DNA of 64,000 bases from Pontixanthobacter luteolus (GTDB lineage: Bacteria > Pseudomonadota > Alphaproteobacteria > Sphingomonadales > Sphingomonadaceae), in NCBI RefSeq assembly GCF_009828095.1, contig NZ_WTYP01000002.1, positions 563,001 through 627,000 of the forward strand. The letters run 5' to 3'. The notes beneath the pieces were generated by a model, which was given only the letters and a program-made list of their open reading frames with translations, was not told where the DNA came from and did not search any database. Shown in pieces: positions 44,030 through 54,048 of the stretch. Numbering within the stretch: position 1 is the first letter of the stretch; every line of letters begins with the position of its first letter. Made by a program: the position numbers and the translations under genes.

Positions 44030-45037
44030 ATGACACGCGCAAAGCAATTCCTTTCGGACAATGCCGCCTCGGTTCACCCGCGCTTGTGGGATGCGATGAA
44101 GGCCGCAGACGGGCCTGATTCTCCCTATGATGGTGACCGTGTTTCACAGCAGATGGATGAGGCGTTCACCGATCTGTTCGGCCGCGAGTGTACGGCGCTG
44201 TGGGTCGCCACCGGCACTGCGGCCAATTGCCTTGCGCTGGCCAGCATGGTCCAGCCGCATGGCGGGGTGGTGTGCCACCGGGAAGCGCATATCGAAATGG
44301 ACGAAGGGGGCGCGCCGGGCTTTTACCTGCACGGCGCCAAGCTGCTGCTGGCTGAAGGGGAAAGTGCGAAGATCACGCCGGACACGATTACCGACGTTAT
44401 CGGTCCGATCCGCGATGATGTGCACCAGGTCCAGCCGCATGCGATCTCTATCACGCAGGCGAGCGAATATGGCTGTTCCTATCGCGCAGACGAAATTGCT
44501 GCGATCGCGGAATTGGCCAAGAAGCGCGGCCTGGGGCTGCATATGGATGGGGCACGGTTCGGCAATGCTTGCGCATTCCTCGGCGGATCGGCTTCCGATG
44601 CAGCGGGCGCGGTCGATGCGCTGAGCTTTGGCTTCGTCAAGAATGGCGGCCTCAGCGCAGAGGCGATTGTATTTTTTGACGCCGGCCTGGCGGATGTCGC
44701 CCGCTATCGCCGCAAGCGGGCCGGGCATCTGCAAAGCAAGGGCCGCTATCTTGCAGCGCAGATCCTCGCCATGCTGGAAGGCGATCTTTGGCTCGACAAT
44801 GCGCGCAGTGCCAACGCCGCGGCGCAGGAAATCGCCAAGGCTGCCGCAGACCGGTTGATACATCCAGTCGAAGCAAACGAGATATTCCTGCGCTGCACCG
44901 CCGAAGAACGCGGGGCACTTCGCGCAGAAGGGTTTGAATTCTACGATTGGGGCTCCGATGCCGCGCGGCTGGTGACGGCCTGGAACACCCCGCAGGAAGA
45001 TGCGCTGGCGCTCGCGCAGTCCATCGCCAGACTATGA
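44030..45037 (+). CDS. ltaE: low-specificity threonine aldolase-like PLP enzyme
   Basis: PLP-dependent aldolase cleaving L-threonine/allo-threonine to glycine and acetaldehyde, 335 aa from ATG 44030 (MTRAKQFLSDNAASVHP). The frame opens upstream at 43994, but family members start near FLSDN. Visible: FGRECTALWVATGTAANCLA (cofactor phosphate loop), HIEMDEGGAP, LHMDGARFGNACAFL with the PLP-ring Asp, and the Schiff-base Lys in LSFGFVKNGGL. It is followed at once by a DMT exporter gene whose ATG overlaps the stop. Confidence 0.87.
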   Translation: MTRAKQFLSDNAASVHPRLWDAMKAADGPDSPYDGDRVSQQMDEAFTDLFGRECTALWVATGTAANCLALASMVQPHGGVVCHREAHIEMDEGGAPGFYLHGAKLLLAEGESAKITPDTITDVIGPIRDDVHQVQPHAISITQASEYGCSYRADEIAAIAELAKKRGLGLHMDGARFGNACAFLGGSASDAAGAVDALSFGFVKNGGLSAEAIVFFDAGLADVARYRRKRAGHLQSKGRYLAAQILAMLEGDLWLDNARSANAAAQEIAKAAADRLIHPVEANEIFLRCTAEERGALRAEGFEFYDWGSDAARLVTAWNTPQEDALALAQSIARL

Positions 45038-45975
45038 CCGACGCCAATCCGCACACTCTGCTCAGACCGCAGATCGCGCTTCCGTTTGCGCTTGTCGCGC
45101 TGATCTGGGGCAGCACGTGGTATGTCATTACCGGCCAGATCGGCGAAGTGCCGGCCAGCTGGTCGATTGCGTGGCGGTTTGCCCTTGCAACCCCGGCCAT
45201 GTTTCTGGTTGCGGTTATCATGCGGAAAAGCCTTGCCATCGGCCGCGCGGGACACCTGCTCGCCATGTTCATCGGCCTCACGCAGTTTTGTCTGAATTTC
45301 AATTTTGTCTACCGGGCGGAACTGCATCTGACCTCGGGCGTGGTGGCGGTGATGTTCGGCCTGCTGATGGTGCCCAATGCGCTTTTTGGGAGGGCAATTC
45401 TGGGGCAGCCGGTGACCTTGCGGTTCCTGCTGGGCAGTCTCGTCGCGATTGCGGGCATATCCATGCTGCTGCTGCATGAAGCGCGTGTTTCCCCGCTTGG
45501 CGGCAATGTCGGCATCGGCATCCTGCTGGCCATCGGGGGTATTCTGGCGGCATCCATCGCCAACGTAGTTCAGGCGAATGAAACAGGCCAAAAGCTTTCA
45601 ATGCCACCCTTGCTCGCATGGTCGATGCTGTACGGCACGGTCATCGACTTCGCGCTGGCATGGATAACCGCCGGGCCGCCGGTTATCCCGATTCGGTGGG
45701 AATACTGGGCCGGGGTGGCATGGCTGGGCCTTGCCGGATCGGTTGTTACCTTCCCGCTATATTACACCATCGTCCGCCAGATAGGCGCAGGACGCGCGGC
45801 GTATAACAGCATCGCCGTTATCATCGTCGCCATGCTGATCTCGACCTTTGTCGAGGGCTATCAATGGTCATGGCTGTCGGCATCGGGCGGGGTGCTGGCA
45901 ATCTGCGGGATGGTGCTGGCGCTTAGGGCGCGGCGTGCGCCGCCCCCTCCGCTGGAGCCGATGTCAGAACCCTAG
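45034..45975 (+). CDS. DMT-superfamily exporter (EamA type)
   Basis: Inner-membrane transporter of 313 aa with ten hydrophobic helices in two EamA repeats. The first repeat begins LPFALVALIWGSTWYVITGQ; the second contains AWLGLAGSVVTFPLYYTIVR and the SIAVIIVAMLISTFVEG segment. Family members export amino acids and related small molecules; coupling to the threonine aldolase gene (ATGA overlap) fits an amino-acid role, but this is only contextual. The frame is open upstream inside the aldolase gene; ATG 45034 gives a normal N-terminus. Confidence 0.87.
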   Translation: MTDANPHTLLRPQIALPFALVALIWGSTWYVITGQIGEVPASWSIAWRFALATPAMFLVAVIMRKSLAIGRAGHLLAMFIGLTQFCLNFNFVYRAELHLTSGVVAVMFGLLMVPNALFGRAILGQPVTLRFLLGSLVAIAGISMLLLHEARVSPLGGNVGIGILLAIGGILAASIANVVQANETGQKLSMPPLLAWSMLYGTVIDFALAWITAGPPVIPIRWEYWAGVAWLGLAGSVVTFPLYYTIVRQIGAGRAAYNSIAVIIVAMLISTFVEGYQWSWLSASGGVLAICGMVLALRARRAPPPPLEPMSEP

Positions 45976-45979
45976 CGGG

Positions 45980-46759
45980 TCATTCCGCGTCGAAAATTGC
46001 GCGCAGCCCCTGACGGTAGGTCGCATGGCGCGGTTTCCAGCCGAGCACCCGCTTGGCCTTGCCATTCGCGACCCGGCGGTTTTCCGCGTAAAATCCGCGC
46101 GCCATCTGTGACAGCCCGGCTTCGTCAAGCGTCTGAAGCGGCGGCAGCTGGGCACCGAGCAAGCGGCAAGCCTCCTCTATCACGGCATTCTGTGCGCAGG
46201 GCAGGTCGTCAGAAAGATTGTATGCCCCCGCTGGCGCATCAAGCCCTGCGATCACGCCGGAGACGATATCATCGACATGGATGCGGCTGAACACCTGCCC
46301 GGGCAGGTCGATGCGGTTTGCCTTACCCTCGCGCACCCTGTCGAATGCGCTTCTGCCGGGACCGTAAATGCCGGGCAGCCTGAATAAGCGTGAGCCCATT
46401 TCGAGCCAGCGCTGGTCGCATTCAGCGCGCGCCGCCCGGCGGCCTGTGCCTGTCTGCGCGCTTTCATCGACCCACGCGCCCTGTGCATCGCCGTATACCC
46501 CGGTCGAGGAAAGATAGCCGAGCCAGCGCCCATCGACCGCTTTGCCGTAGGCATCGAGAACCGGGTCGCTACCCTCTGATGGCGGAACCGAGGAAAGGAC
46601 ATGCGTCGCGCGGGCAAGACCCACGCGCACCAGGTTTGCATCGGCGAAATCTATATTCCCCGCACTGCCGGTTGCATCGACAGTCCATCCGCGTTGCCGC
46701 AACGCGTCGGCAATGCGGGTGGCGGTGTAACCAAGACCGAATATGAACATTTGCGCCAT
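45980..46759 (-). CDS. NAD(P)-dependent oxidoreductase/epimerase (YeeZ-like SDR)
   Basis: A 259-aa Rossmann protein of the extended SDR superfamily, like E. coli YeeZ. The dinucleotide motif is FIFGLGYTATRIADAL, the active-site region LGYLSSTGVYGDAQGAWVDE with the Ser and Tyr, followed by FRLPGIYGPGRSAFDRV and FSRIHVDDIVSGVIAGL. The substrate of the family is unknown. It ends 4 bases from the DMT gene stop and is divergent from pepN (53 bases between starts). Confidence 0.85.
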   Translation of the reverse strand: MAQMFIFGLGYTATRIADALRQRGWTVDATGSAGNIDFADANLVRVGLARATHVLSSVPPSEGSDPVLDAYGKAVDGRWLGYLSSTGVYGDAQGAWVDESAQTGTGRRAARAECDQRWLEMGSRLFRLPGIYGPGRSAFDRVREGKANRIDLPGQVFSRIHVDDIVSGVIAGLDAPAGAYNLSDDLPCAQNAVIEEACRLLGAQLPPLQTLDEAGLSQMARGFYAENRRVANGKAKRVLGWKPRHATYRQGLRAIFDAE

Positions 46760-46812
46760 AGCGGCGTTGTAGGGATTGGACCCTCAAAAGAAAGCACCTA
46801 GATACCCATATT

Positions 46813-49446
46813 ATGGACATTGTAACCAACCCAGAGATGGCGGATGCCGCCCCGACCCCGCACGAACCGCCGGTAATCAGGCGGGAGGATTACAAACCGT
46901 TTCCATGGCTCATTCCGGAAATCGCGCTTGATTTCGATCTGGGGCTTTCGGCGACACGGGTTGTTTCGAAGCTGACGGTTGTCCGCAATGCCCGTGCCGA
47001 CGCGTCGCCGACAATCCGGCTCAATGGTGACGGACTGCAATTGCAGTCGGTTAAGGTTGACGGGCAGCCGGTAACCGACTGGTCCATGGACGGCGACGAT
47101 TTGATGCTGCCGCTTTCGGGTGAAGCGCACGAGGTCGAGATCGCGACGGAAATTGATCCGTCGTCCAATTCGCAATTGATGGGGCTTTATGCATCCGGCG
47201 GGATGCTGTGCACCCAGTGCGAGGCAGAGGGTTTCCGCCGGATCACTTTCTTCCCTGACCGGCCCGATGTCCTTTCGACCTATACGGTGCGAATGACCGG
47301 CTCGAAGGCTGCGTTTCCGGTGCTGCTTTCCAACGGCAACAAGGTCGCAGAGGGCGGCGGTGAAAATGGTACGCACTGGGCCGAATGGCACGATCCATGG
47401 CCAAAACCATCTTACCTGTTCGCGCTTGTGGCGGGCGACCTTGTCGCCAATCACGACAGTTTCACCACCATGTCCGGCCGCGACGTCGAATTGGCGATCT
47501 ATGTCCGCGAAGGCGATCTCGATCGTACCGGTCACGCAATGCGCTCGCTCATCAAATCGATGAGGTGGGACGAGGAGACATTCGGCCGCGAATACGATCT
47601 CGACGTGTTCAATATCGTCGCGGTCAGCGACTTCAACATGGGCGCGATGGAAAACAAGGGCTTGAACGTCTTCAACACCAAATACGTTCTGGCCGATCCC
47701 GACACCGCAACCGATGCCGATTTCGACGGCGTTGAAGGGGTGATTGCGCACGAATACTTCCACAACTGGTCGGGCAACCGGATCACGTGCCGTGACTGGT
47801 TCCAGCTCAGCCTGAAAGAAGGTTTTACCGTGCTGCGCGACCAGCTGTTCAGCCAGGACATGCAGGGCGAAGCGGTGAAGCGGATCGAAGACGTACGGAT
47901 CTTGCGCAGCGTGCAGTTTCCGGAAGATTCCGGTCCGCTTGCCCATCCGATCCGCCCGGACAGCTTCCGCGAAATTTCTAATTTCTACACCTCGACCATC
48001 TATAACAAGGGCGCCGAAGTCATCCGGATGATGCGCACCATGTGCGGCCCCGAGGCATTCCGGAAAGCGACCGATCTGTATTTCGAACGGCATGATGGTG
48101 AAGCCGCCACGTGCGAGGATTTCATCACCGCGATGGAGGATGGTGCTGGGCTGGACCTGACCCAGTTCCGGCTGTGGTATTCGCAGGCAGGCACACCGAA
48201 AGTCGACGTCGCGCTGTCCCATTCGGGCGACACCGCGACGCTGACATTGAAACAGAATACACCGGCCACCCCGGATCAGCCGGGCAAGAAACCCATGCCG
48301 ATCCCGCTGAAGATCGCTCTGTTTGATCGCGACAGCGGCACCCATTCGGGCGAGCAGCTGGTGATCTTCAGCCATGCGGAACAAAGTTTCGAGTTCGGCG
48401 GGTTCGCTTCCAAGCCGGTTTTGTCGATCAATCGCGGTTTCTCCGCACCGGTCACGATCGAACGCGACATCGAGGGCGGGGAACTGGTGTTTCTTGCAGC
48501 CAAGGATGACGATTCCTTCGCCCGTTACGAAGCGATGCAGGATCTGGTCGTACGCCACCTTACCGCAGCATCGGGTGGCGGCCTCGATGATGCAGATCGC
48601 GAAAGCGGGCGCGAGGCAATTGCGACAGCGTTTGGCGCCATCTTGCGCGATGAGGCGCTTGACGATTCGATGCGCGGCGAACTGGTGATGCTGCCCAGTC
48701 AGACGTATCTGGCGGAGCAGCAGCTTATCGCCGATCCGTCTCGAATCCACGAGGAACGCGAAGGACTGAAGGCGTGGCTGGGCAAGCGTTTCGAAGATGA
48801 GCTGGTGCAATTGCATGGCCGCACATCCGCAATCGCCTTCGATCTCGGGCAGGAAGCGCGCGGCGCACGCAAGGTGAAAACGCAGGCGCTGGTCTATCTG
48901 GCTGCCGGCAATCCCGAGCTCGCTTCGGAAATGGCTGCAACGCAATATGATGCAGCGGACAACATGACCGACAGGCAGGGCGCGCTGATGGCCCTCACCG
49001 GCCTGCGAACGGCTGCTCGAACCGATCGGCTGATCGATTTCCATCGCCGTTATGCGGACAATGAACTGGTGGTCGACAAGTGGTTCGCGCTGCAGGCCTC
49101 TTCGCTCCACCCCTCTGCAATTGAACATGTGAAAGCGCTGGCGGATCATCCCGATTTCAATATCCGCAACCCGAACCGGGTGCGTTCGCTTTACATGGCG
49201 TTCGCGGGCAATCCGCACGCCTTCCATGTCGAGAGCGGCGAAGGTTACCGGATCATCGCCGACCTGATTCTCAAGCTCGACCCGATCAACCCGCAGACAG
49301 CGGCTCGGTTTGTCCCGTCACTGGGTCGCTGGCGCCGGGTTGAACCCGGACGCGCCGCATTGATGCGCGGAGAGCTGGAGCGCATTGCCGAGGCAAAGAG
49401 CCTGTCCCGCGATACGTTCGAACAAGTGTCTCGCTCGCTCGGCTGA
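46813..49446 (+). CDS. pepN: aminopeptidase N (M1 family)
   Basis: Zinc aminopeptidase of the gamma/alphaproteobacterial PepN type, 877 aa, cytosolic, trimming N-terminal residues of peptides. The substrate-binding GAMENKGLN starts at residue 277 and the zinc motif HEYFHNW at 313-319, followed by the third ligand in LKEGFTVLRD. Both the catalytic half and the long helical C-terminal domain (PepN type, ending FVPSLGRWRRVEPGRA) are complete. It probably shares a transcript with pgeF/yfiH, 5 bases downstream. Confidence 0.95.
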   Translation: MDIVTNPEMADAAPTPHEPPVIRREDYKPFPWLIPEIALDFDLGLSATRVVSKLTVVRNARADASPTIRLNGDGLQLQSVKVDGQPVTDWSMDGDDLMLPLSGEAHEVEIATEIDPSSNSQLMGLYASGGMLCTQCEAEGFRRITFFPDRPDVLSTYTVRMTGSKAAFPVLLSNGNKVAEGGGENGTHWAEWHDPWPKPSYLFALVAGDLVANHDSFTTMSGRDVELAIYVREGDLDRTGHAMRSLIKSMRWDEETFGREYDLDVFNIVAVSDFNMGAMENKGLNVFNTKYVLADPDTATDADFDGVEGVIAHEYFHNWSGNRITCRDWFQLSLKEGFTVLRDQLFSQDMQGEAVKRIEDVRILRSVQFPEDSGPLAHPIRPDSFREISNFYTSTIYNKGAEVIRMMRTMCGPEAFRKATDLYFERHDGEAATCEDFITAMEDGAGLDLTQFRLWYSQAGTPKVDVALSHSGDTATLTLKQNTPATPDQPGKKPMPIPLKIALFDRDSGTHSGEQLVIFSHAEQSFEFGGFASKPVLSINRGFSAPVTIERDIEGGELVFLAAKDDDSFARYEAMQDLVVRHLTAASGGGLDDADRESGREAIATAFGAILRDEALDDSMRGELVMLPSQTYLAEQQLIADPSRIHEEREGLKAWLGKRFEDELVQLHGRTSAIAFDLGQEARGARKVKTQALVYLAAGNPELASEMAATQYDAADNMTDRQGALMALTGLRTAARTDRLIDFHRRYADNELVVDKWFALQASSLHPSAIEHVKALADHPDFNIRNPNRVRSLYMAFAGNPHAFHVESGEGYRIIADLILKLDPINPQTAARFVPSLGRWRRVEPGRAALMRGELERIAEAKSLSRDTFEQVSRSLG

Positions 49447-49451
49447 ACCTC

Positions 49452-50216
49452 ATGCCCGACGTCGAAGTCATAAGCGCGAAGTGCCTGAACGGTGTCGCCC
49501 ACGGTTTTCTCGGCCGCGGCGGGGGCGTATCCGAAGGAACGGCGTCCGGGCTTGATGTCGGCTTCGGTGGTCCGGACGATGGGGAGGCTGCAGCGCGCAA
49601 TCGTCAGATCGCCATAGATGCGGTTCTGCCGGGCGCTGATCTTGCCATGGTGGAGCAAATTCATTCCGCCAAGGCTGTGATCGTCGATGGCCCGGTTTCT
49701 TCTGCGCAGCGCCAGCAGGCGGATGCGCTGGTCACAGACCGGGCCGGGCTGCTGCTCGGCATCGTCACTGCAGACTGCGCGCCGGTCCTCTTTGCCGATA
49801 CCGAGGCCGGCGTTATTGGTGCTGCTCACGCCGGTTGGCGCGGCGCGCATGGCGGCGTGGTAGAGGCGGCGGTAGAGGCGATGGAGCGCATTGGCGGGGA
49901 CAGAAAGCGCATCCGTGCGGCAATTGGCCCCTGCATCGTTCAACCCAGCTACGAAGTGGACGGCGATTTCCGCACGCAATTCGAACCCGGCGATTCGCAA
50001 TTCTTCGCCGCAGGCAGGGCGGGGCGCTGGCAGTTCGATCTTTCAGGCTACGTCCACGGCAGGCTTCAGTCGGCCGGCATCGGTGAAATCGAAGCAGTTG
50101 GCCTCGACACATATGCCGAACCAGACCGGTTTTTCTCCTTTCGCAGGGCGACACATCGTGGGGAGGCGAATTACGGCAGGCAGTTCAGCCTGATCGGAAT
50201 GCCATCCACGGGTTGA
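49452..50216 (+). CDS. pgeF: peptidoglycan editing factor PgeF (YfiH/DUF152 family)
   Basis: A 254-aa cytosolic protein of the multicopper polyphenol-oxidase/laccase-domain family. Conserved elements: HGFLGRGGGVSEGTASGLDV near the N-terminus, QIHSAKAVIVD (His), TADCAPVLFAD (Cys), GAAHAGWRGAHGGVVEA (His) and RAAIGPCIVQPSYEV. In E. coli, YfiH removes peptidoglycan precursors misloaded with L-serine; related proteins act on nucleosides. The ATG lies 5 bases behind the pepN stop. Confidence 0.9.
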   Translation: MPDVEVISAKCLNGVAHGFLGRGGGVSEGTASGLDVGFGGPDDGEAAARNRQIAIDAVLPGADLAMVEQIHSAKAVIVDGPVSSAQRQQADALVTDRAGLLLGIVTADCAPVLFADTEAGVIGAAHAGWRGAHGGVVEAAVEAMERIGGDRKRIRAAIGPCIVQPSYEVDGDFRTQFEPGDSQFFAAGRAGRWQFDLSGYVHGRLQSAGIGEIEAVGLDTYAEPDRFFSFRRATHRGEANYGRQFSLIGMPSTG

Positions 50217-50501
50217 CCCCGGATACCGGCTCGCACGGACCCAGCTTGCCCGGTTCGCACCGCATGCATGTGTGCAAACCTTGCAACAAACCGAACCGAT
50301 AGTGCCAAAAAGGCGGTTGGCAGCGCGGGCAATCGCGTCTATCAGCGCGCCCAAACCGGCATTGGCGGGATGCGTGCGCGCACCTTCCATTGAACCGAGA
50401 CGCGGGGCTCTTCAAATGGATTGTCCAGTGGACCGGAAAGGTTGATTGGTATTGTTAAGCCTCGCGATTGTTGCGGGGCAGTTGCAGGGCAAGGCAGGCT
50501 A

Positions 50502-51077
50502 ATGGCTGATACGACTGGCACCGCGACACCCGAAGCGGCCGTAGAGCACGGCGAAGACGGGGTTCGTCGGCGCGACTTCATCAACATCGCGGCAATTGGC
50601 GCTGCTGGCGTCGGCGGGGCAAGTGTCTTGCTGCCGCTCATCAGCCAGATGGCGCCTTCGGAAGATGTTCTCGCAGAGAGCAGCACCGAAGTTGACATTA
50701 GCGCGATCGAGCCTGGACAGGCGATCAAGGCGATTTTCCGCAAGCAGCCGCTGTTCGTGCGCCGCCTAACGGAAAAGGAAATTGCCGAAGCGGGTGCAGT
50801 TAATGCAGGTTCGCTTCGTGATCCGCAGACCCTGGAAGAGCGGACCAAGGAAGGTCACCGCGATATCCTCGTCACCATGGGTGTTTGCACCCACCTCGGC
50901 TGCGTGCCGCTGGGTGCTGCCGAAGGTGAAGTTAAGGGTGAGTTCGGCGGTTACTTCTGCCCGTGCCACGGTTCGCATTACGACACCGCTGGCCGCATCC
51001 GCAAAGGTCCTGCACCGACCAATCTTGAAGTGCCGGAATATGTATTCACCTCCGACACCGTCATTCAGGCCGGGTAA
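50502..51077 (+). CDS. petA: cytochrome bc1 Rieske iron-sulfur subunit
   Basis: Membrane-anchored Rieske protein of the ubiquinol-cytochrome c oxidoreductase, 191 aa. ATG 50502 has AAGG upstream; the frame from 50421 extends too far. The N-terminus carries a Tat-type motif ([15 protein letters not shown]) and the only membrane helix. Cluster ligands are in [11 protein letters not shown] and [20 protein letters not shown]. First gene of petABC; 285 bases separate it from pgeF and should hold the operon promoter. Confidence 0.95.
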   Translation: MADTTGTATPEAAVEHGEDGVRRRDFINIAAIGAAGVGGASVLLPLISQMAPSEDVLAESSTEVDISAIEPGQAIKAIFRKQPLFVRRLTEKEIAEAGAVNAGSLRDPQTLEERTKEGHRDILVTMGVCTHLGCVPLGAAEGEVKGEFGGYFCPCHGSHYDTAGRIRKGPAPTNLEVPEYVFTSDTVIQAG

Positions 51078-51094
51078 GAGAGAAGAGAAGCGTT

Positions 51095-52387
51095 ATGAGT
51101 TACCCTTGGGCACGTGAATATGAGCCGAAGACCGGTCTGACGAAGTTTCTCGATGAGAAACTGCCTCTTCCGCGTCTCGTCTACAACGCGGTCGGTGCCG
51201 GATACCCGGTCCCGCGCAACCTCAGCTATATGTGGAATTTCGGCGTTCTCGCCGGGTTCTTCCTGGTCGTGCAGATTGTCACCGGCATCGTGCTGGCAAT
51301 GCATTACGCCGCAAACGCCGAAGTCGCGTTCGCGACGACCGAGCACATCATGCGCGACGTAAACTGGGGCTGGCTGATGCGTTATGCGCACGCCAACGGC
51401 GCCAGCTTCTTCTTCATTGTCGTCTACATCCACATCTTCCGCGGGCTGTTCTACAGTTCCTACAAGGCACCGCGCGAAATGATCTGGCTTCTGGGCGTTG
51501 TCATCTTCCTGTTGATGATGGCCACCGCTTTCATGGGTTACGTTCTGCCATGGGGCCAGATGAGCTTCTGGGGCGCGAAGGTTATTACCGGCCTGTTCGG
51601 GGCAATCCCGCTGGTGGGTGAACCGCTCCAGGTATGGCTGCTTGGCGGATTTGCGCCGGATAACGCCGCGCTGAACCGTTTCTTCAGCCTGCACTTCCTG
51701 CTGCCATTCGTGATTGCCGGCGTTGTTATCCTGCACATCTGGGCGCTGCACATCCCCGGTTCTTCCAACCCGACCGGTGTCGAAGTGAAAAGCGAGAGCG
51801 ATACGCTCCCGTTCCACCCTTACTACACCGCGAAAGACGGTTTCGGACTGGGCGTCGTGCTGCTGTTCTTCATGGCGATGGTGTTCTTCCTTCCGAACGC
51901 TTTGGGCCACCCGGACAACTACATCGAAGCCAACCCGCTGGCCACGCCTGCGCACATCGTGCCCGAATGGTACTTCTGGCCGTTCTACGCGATCCTGCGT
52001 GCGTTCACTGCCGACTTCATTCTGTCGGCAAAGCTGTGGGGCGTTATCGCGATGTTTGCATCGATCCTGGTATGGTTCTTCCTGCCATGGCTCGACAAGT
52101 CGCCGGTTCGTTCGGGTCATTACCGCCCGATGTTCCGCAAGTTCTTCTGGTTCGGCCTGATCCCCGCAATGATCGTTCTGTTCATCTGCGGCGGTGCACC
52201 GGCTGAAGAGCCATACGTGATGGCCAGCCAGATCGCGACTGCGTACTACTTCCTGCACTTCCTGGTGATCCTGCCGCTCATCTCCTCGCTAGAGAAGCCA
52301 GAGCCGCTGCCCTATTCGATTACCGAAGCTGTGCTGGGTTCCGACAAGAAAGCCGTTCTCGGCGAAAACACGACGCCAGCTGTCTGA
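51095..52387 (+). CDS. petB: cytochrome b of the bc1 complex
   Basis: Eight-helix membrane subunit of 430 aa that holds two b haems and both quinone sites. Seen: [20 protein letters not shown], the haem ligands in [20 protein letters not shown], the Qo motif region [20 protein letters not shown] and the [15 protein letters not shown] signature. The length matches full-length alphaproteobacterial cytochrome b (unsplit). It starts 17 bases after petA. Confidence 0.96.
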   Translation: MSYPWAREYEPKTGLTKFLDEKLPLPRLVYNAVGAGYPVPRNLSYMWNFGVLAGFFLVVQIVTGIVLAMHYAANAEVAFATTEHIMRDVNWGWLMRYAHANGASFFFIVVYIHIFRGLFYSSYKAPREMIWLLGVVIFLLMMATAFMGYVLPWGQMSFWGAKVITGLFGAIPLVGEPLQVWLLGGFAPDNAALNRFFSLHFLLPFVIAGVVILHIWALHIPGSSNPTGVEVKSESDTLPFHPYYTAKDGFGLGVVLLFFMAMVFFLPNALGHPDNYIEANPLATPAHIVPEWYFWPFYAILRAFTADFILSAKLWGVIAMFASILVWFFLPWLDKSPVRSGHYRPMFRKFFWFGLIPAMIVLFICGGAPAEEPYVMASQIATAYYFLHFLVILPLISSLEKPEPLPYSITEAVLGSDKKAVLGENTTPAV

Positions 52388-52408
52388 GCACGAGAGAAAG
52401 ATAAGATC

Positions 52409-53257
52409 ATGATCCGTATTCTTGGTGCCCTTATCGGTCTTGGATTTACCGTCGTAGTCCTGTGGGCCTTCGGTAACGGCGCATACAGCGCCATGACCGA
52501 GGATGTTGCCGCAACCGCCGAGCACGAATTCTACCTTTCGCCGAAAGACGTGGATTTCCAGCATGAAGGCGCCTTCGGCACCTGGGATCTCGCGCAGGTT
52601 CAGCGCGGCTATCAGGTGTACAAGGAAGTTTGCGCTGTCTGTCACTCGATGAAGTTTGTCGCTTTCCGTGACTTTGCGGAAATCGATTACACGGAAGAAG
52701 AGGTCAAAGCTCTCGCAGCCGAGGTTCAGGTTCCGGGCATCGATCCGAACACTGGTGAAGCCACGATGCGCGCCGGCGTCCCGACCGACTACTTCCCGTC
52801 GCCATACCCTAACAAGGTTGCTGCCGCTGCGGCTAACAACAATGCGATCCCGCCAGATCTTTCGCTGATGACGAAGGCTCGCGGCCACGGCACCGAGTAT
52901 GTCTACTCGCTGCTGACCGGCTATGGCCCGATCCCGGAAGAACTGTCGGAAGAATTCCCTGAATTCACCACCCCGACCGGGCTGTATTTCAACCAGTACT
53001 TCCCGAACCTCAACCTCGCGATGGCACCGCCACTGACAAGCGCAGGGCAGGTGACCTATGCCGACGGGACCGAGGCGACTGTCGACCAGATGGCAAAGGA
53101 CGTTTCTGCGTTCCTGACCTGGACCGCGGAACCGACCCTGGTGAAGCGCAAGCAGACCGGCTGGCCGGTTCTCGGCTTCCTTCTGTTCGCGACTATTCTG
53201 GCGTTCATGTCCAAGAAGTACGTCTGGTCGTCGGTGAAGCCAAAAACAGAAGACTGA
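52409..53257 (+). CDS. petC: cytochrome c1 of the bc1 complex
   Basis: Periplasmic haem-c subunit, 282 aa. N-terminal export segment (IRILGALIGLGFTVVVLWAF), haem motif CAVCH in YKEVCAVCHSMKFVAFRD, the axial Met in NLAMAPPLTSAG, and a C-terminal anchor (WPVLGFLLFATILAFMSKKY). It starts 21 bases after petB; an intrinsic terminator follows, closing the operon. Confidence 0.95.
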   Translation: MIRILGALIGLGFTVVVLWAFGNGAYSAMTEDVAATAEHEFYLSPKDVDFQHEGAFGTWDLAQVQRGYQVYKEVCAVCHSMKFVAFRDFAEIDYTEEEVKALAAEVQVPGIDPNTGEATMRAGVPTDYFPSPYPNKVAAAAANNNAIPPDLSLMTKARGHGTEYVYSLLTGYGPIPEELSEEFPEFTTPTGLYFNQYFPNLNLAMAPPLTSAGQVTYADGTEATVDQMAKDVSAFLTWTAEPTLVKRKQTGWPVLGFLLFATILAFMSKKYVWSSVKPKTED

Positions 53258-53288
53258 TCGACCAGCGATTAGCTTTCTTGCCCAATTC

Positions 53289-53330
53289 AAGCGCCCCTCC
53301 ATCCCTGTGATGCGAGGGGCGCTTTCGTTT
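53289..53330 (+). terminator. terminator of petABC
   Basis: AAGCGCCCCTC (53289-53299) and GAGGGGCGCTT (53314-53324) form an 11-base stem with a 14-base loop, followed by a T-rich tail. Confidence 0.88.
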
Positions 53331-53401
53331 CTGACTGGCGAATTCTCTCGCCAGCCAGGCCGACTCCGCTATCCAGATACTGCCGACAGGGAGATCCACC
53401 G

Positions 53402-53938
53402 ATGACGCCAGACGAAATCAAGCAACTGATCCGAACCGTGCCTGATTTTCCCAAGCCGGGGATCCAGTTCCGCGATATCACGACCCTGATCGGCCACGGG
53501 CCCGGGCTCGCCGCGACTGTCGAGCATCTTTCGCAACGGGCCGCTGACACCGGGGCGGAGGCGGTTGCCGGTATGGAAGCGCGCGGCTTTATTTTTGGCG
53601 CTGCTGTATCAGTGCGTCTCGGGCTGCCGTTCATTCCGGTCCGCAAGCCAGGCAAGCTGCCGATTGAAACGATCGGTGTCGATTACGCGTTGGAATACGG
53701 AACCGACCGGCTGGAAATGGACCCTGCGGCCGTCAGCGACGGCCAACGCGTGGTAGTCGTCGATGATCTGATCGCGACCGGCGGCACGGCCGAAGCGGCG
53801 GTCAAGCTGATACGCAGTGCGGGTGCCTTGGTGGAGGATGCGCTGTTCGTGATCGATCTGCCCGACCTTGGCGGATCAGAGCTTTTGCGCGGGTCCAAGG
53901 TAAACGTATCATCGCTGCTGGAGTTCGCAGGCGACTAG
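53402..53938 (+). CDS. apt: adenine phosphoribosyltransferase
   Basis: Purine salvage enzyme making AMP from adenine and PRPP, 178 aa. The type-specific signature FPKPGIQFRDITTLIG is at the N-terminus, the GMEARGFIFGAAV segment follows, and the PRPP motif is RVVVVDDLIATGGTAEAA. It has its own upstream gap after the pet terminator and is likely monocistronic. Confidence 0.95.
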   Translation: MTPDEIKQLIRTVPDFPKPGIQFRDITTLIGHGPGLAATVEHLSQRAADTGAEAVAGMEARGFIFGAAVSVRLGLPFIPVRKPGKLPIETIGVDYALEYGTDRLEMDPAAVSDGQRVVVVDDLIATGGTAEAAVKLIRSAGALVEDALFVIDLPDLGGSELLRGSKVNVSSLLEFAGD

Positions 53939-54048
53939 CCCTATTCTGATTTCGATCAAATCTGAACTCAAGGAAGTTTGATTTCAGGGAAAGAATTGGA
54001 ACTTCGGGCATTGTATGTCCGACAGGGAGCTCACGTAGAACATACGAC

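Noticed and set aside
46798-49227. 809-aa open frame antisense to pepN
   Set aside because: It is fully opposite a clear aminopeptidase gene; its composition (many Arg, His, Cys) is that of a shadow frame in GC-rich DNA and it has no recognisable domain.
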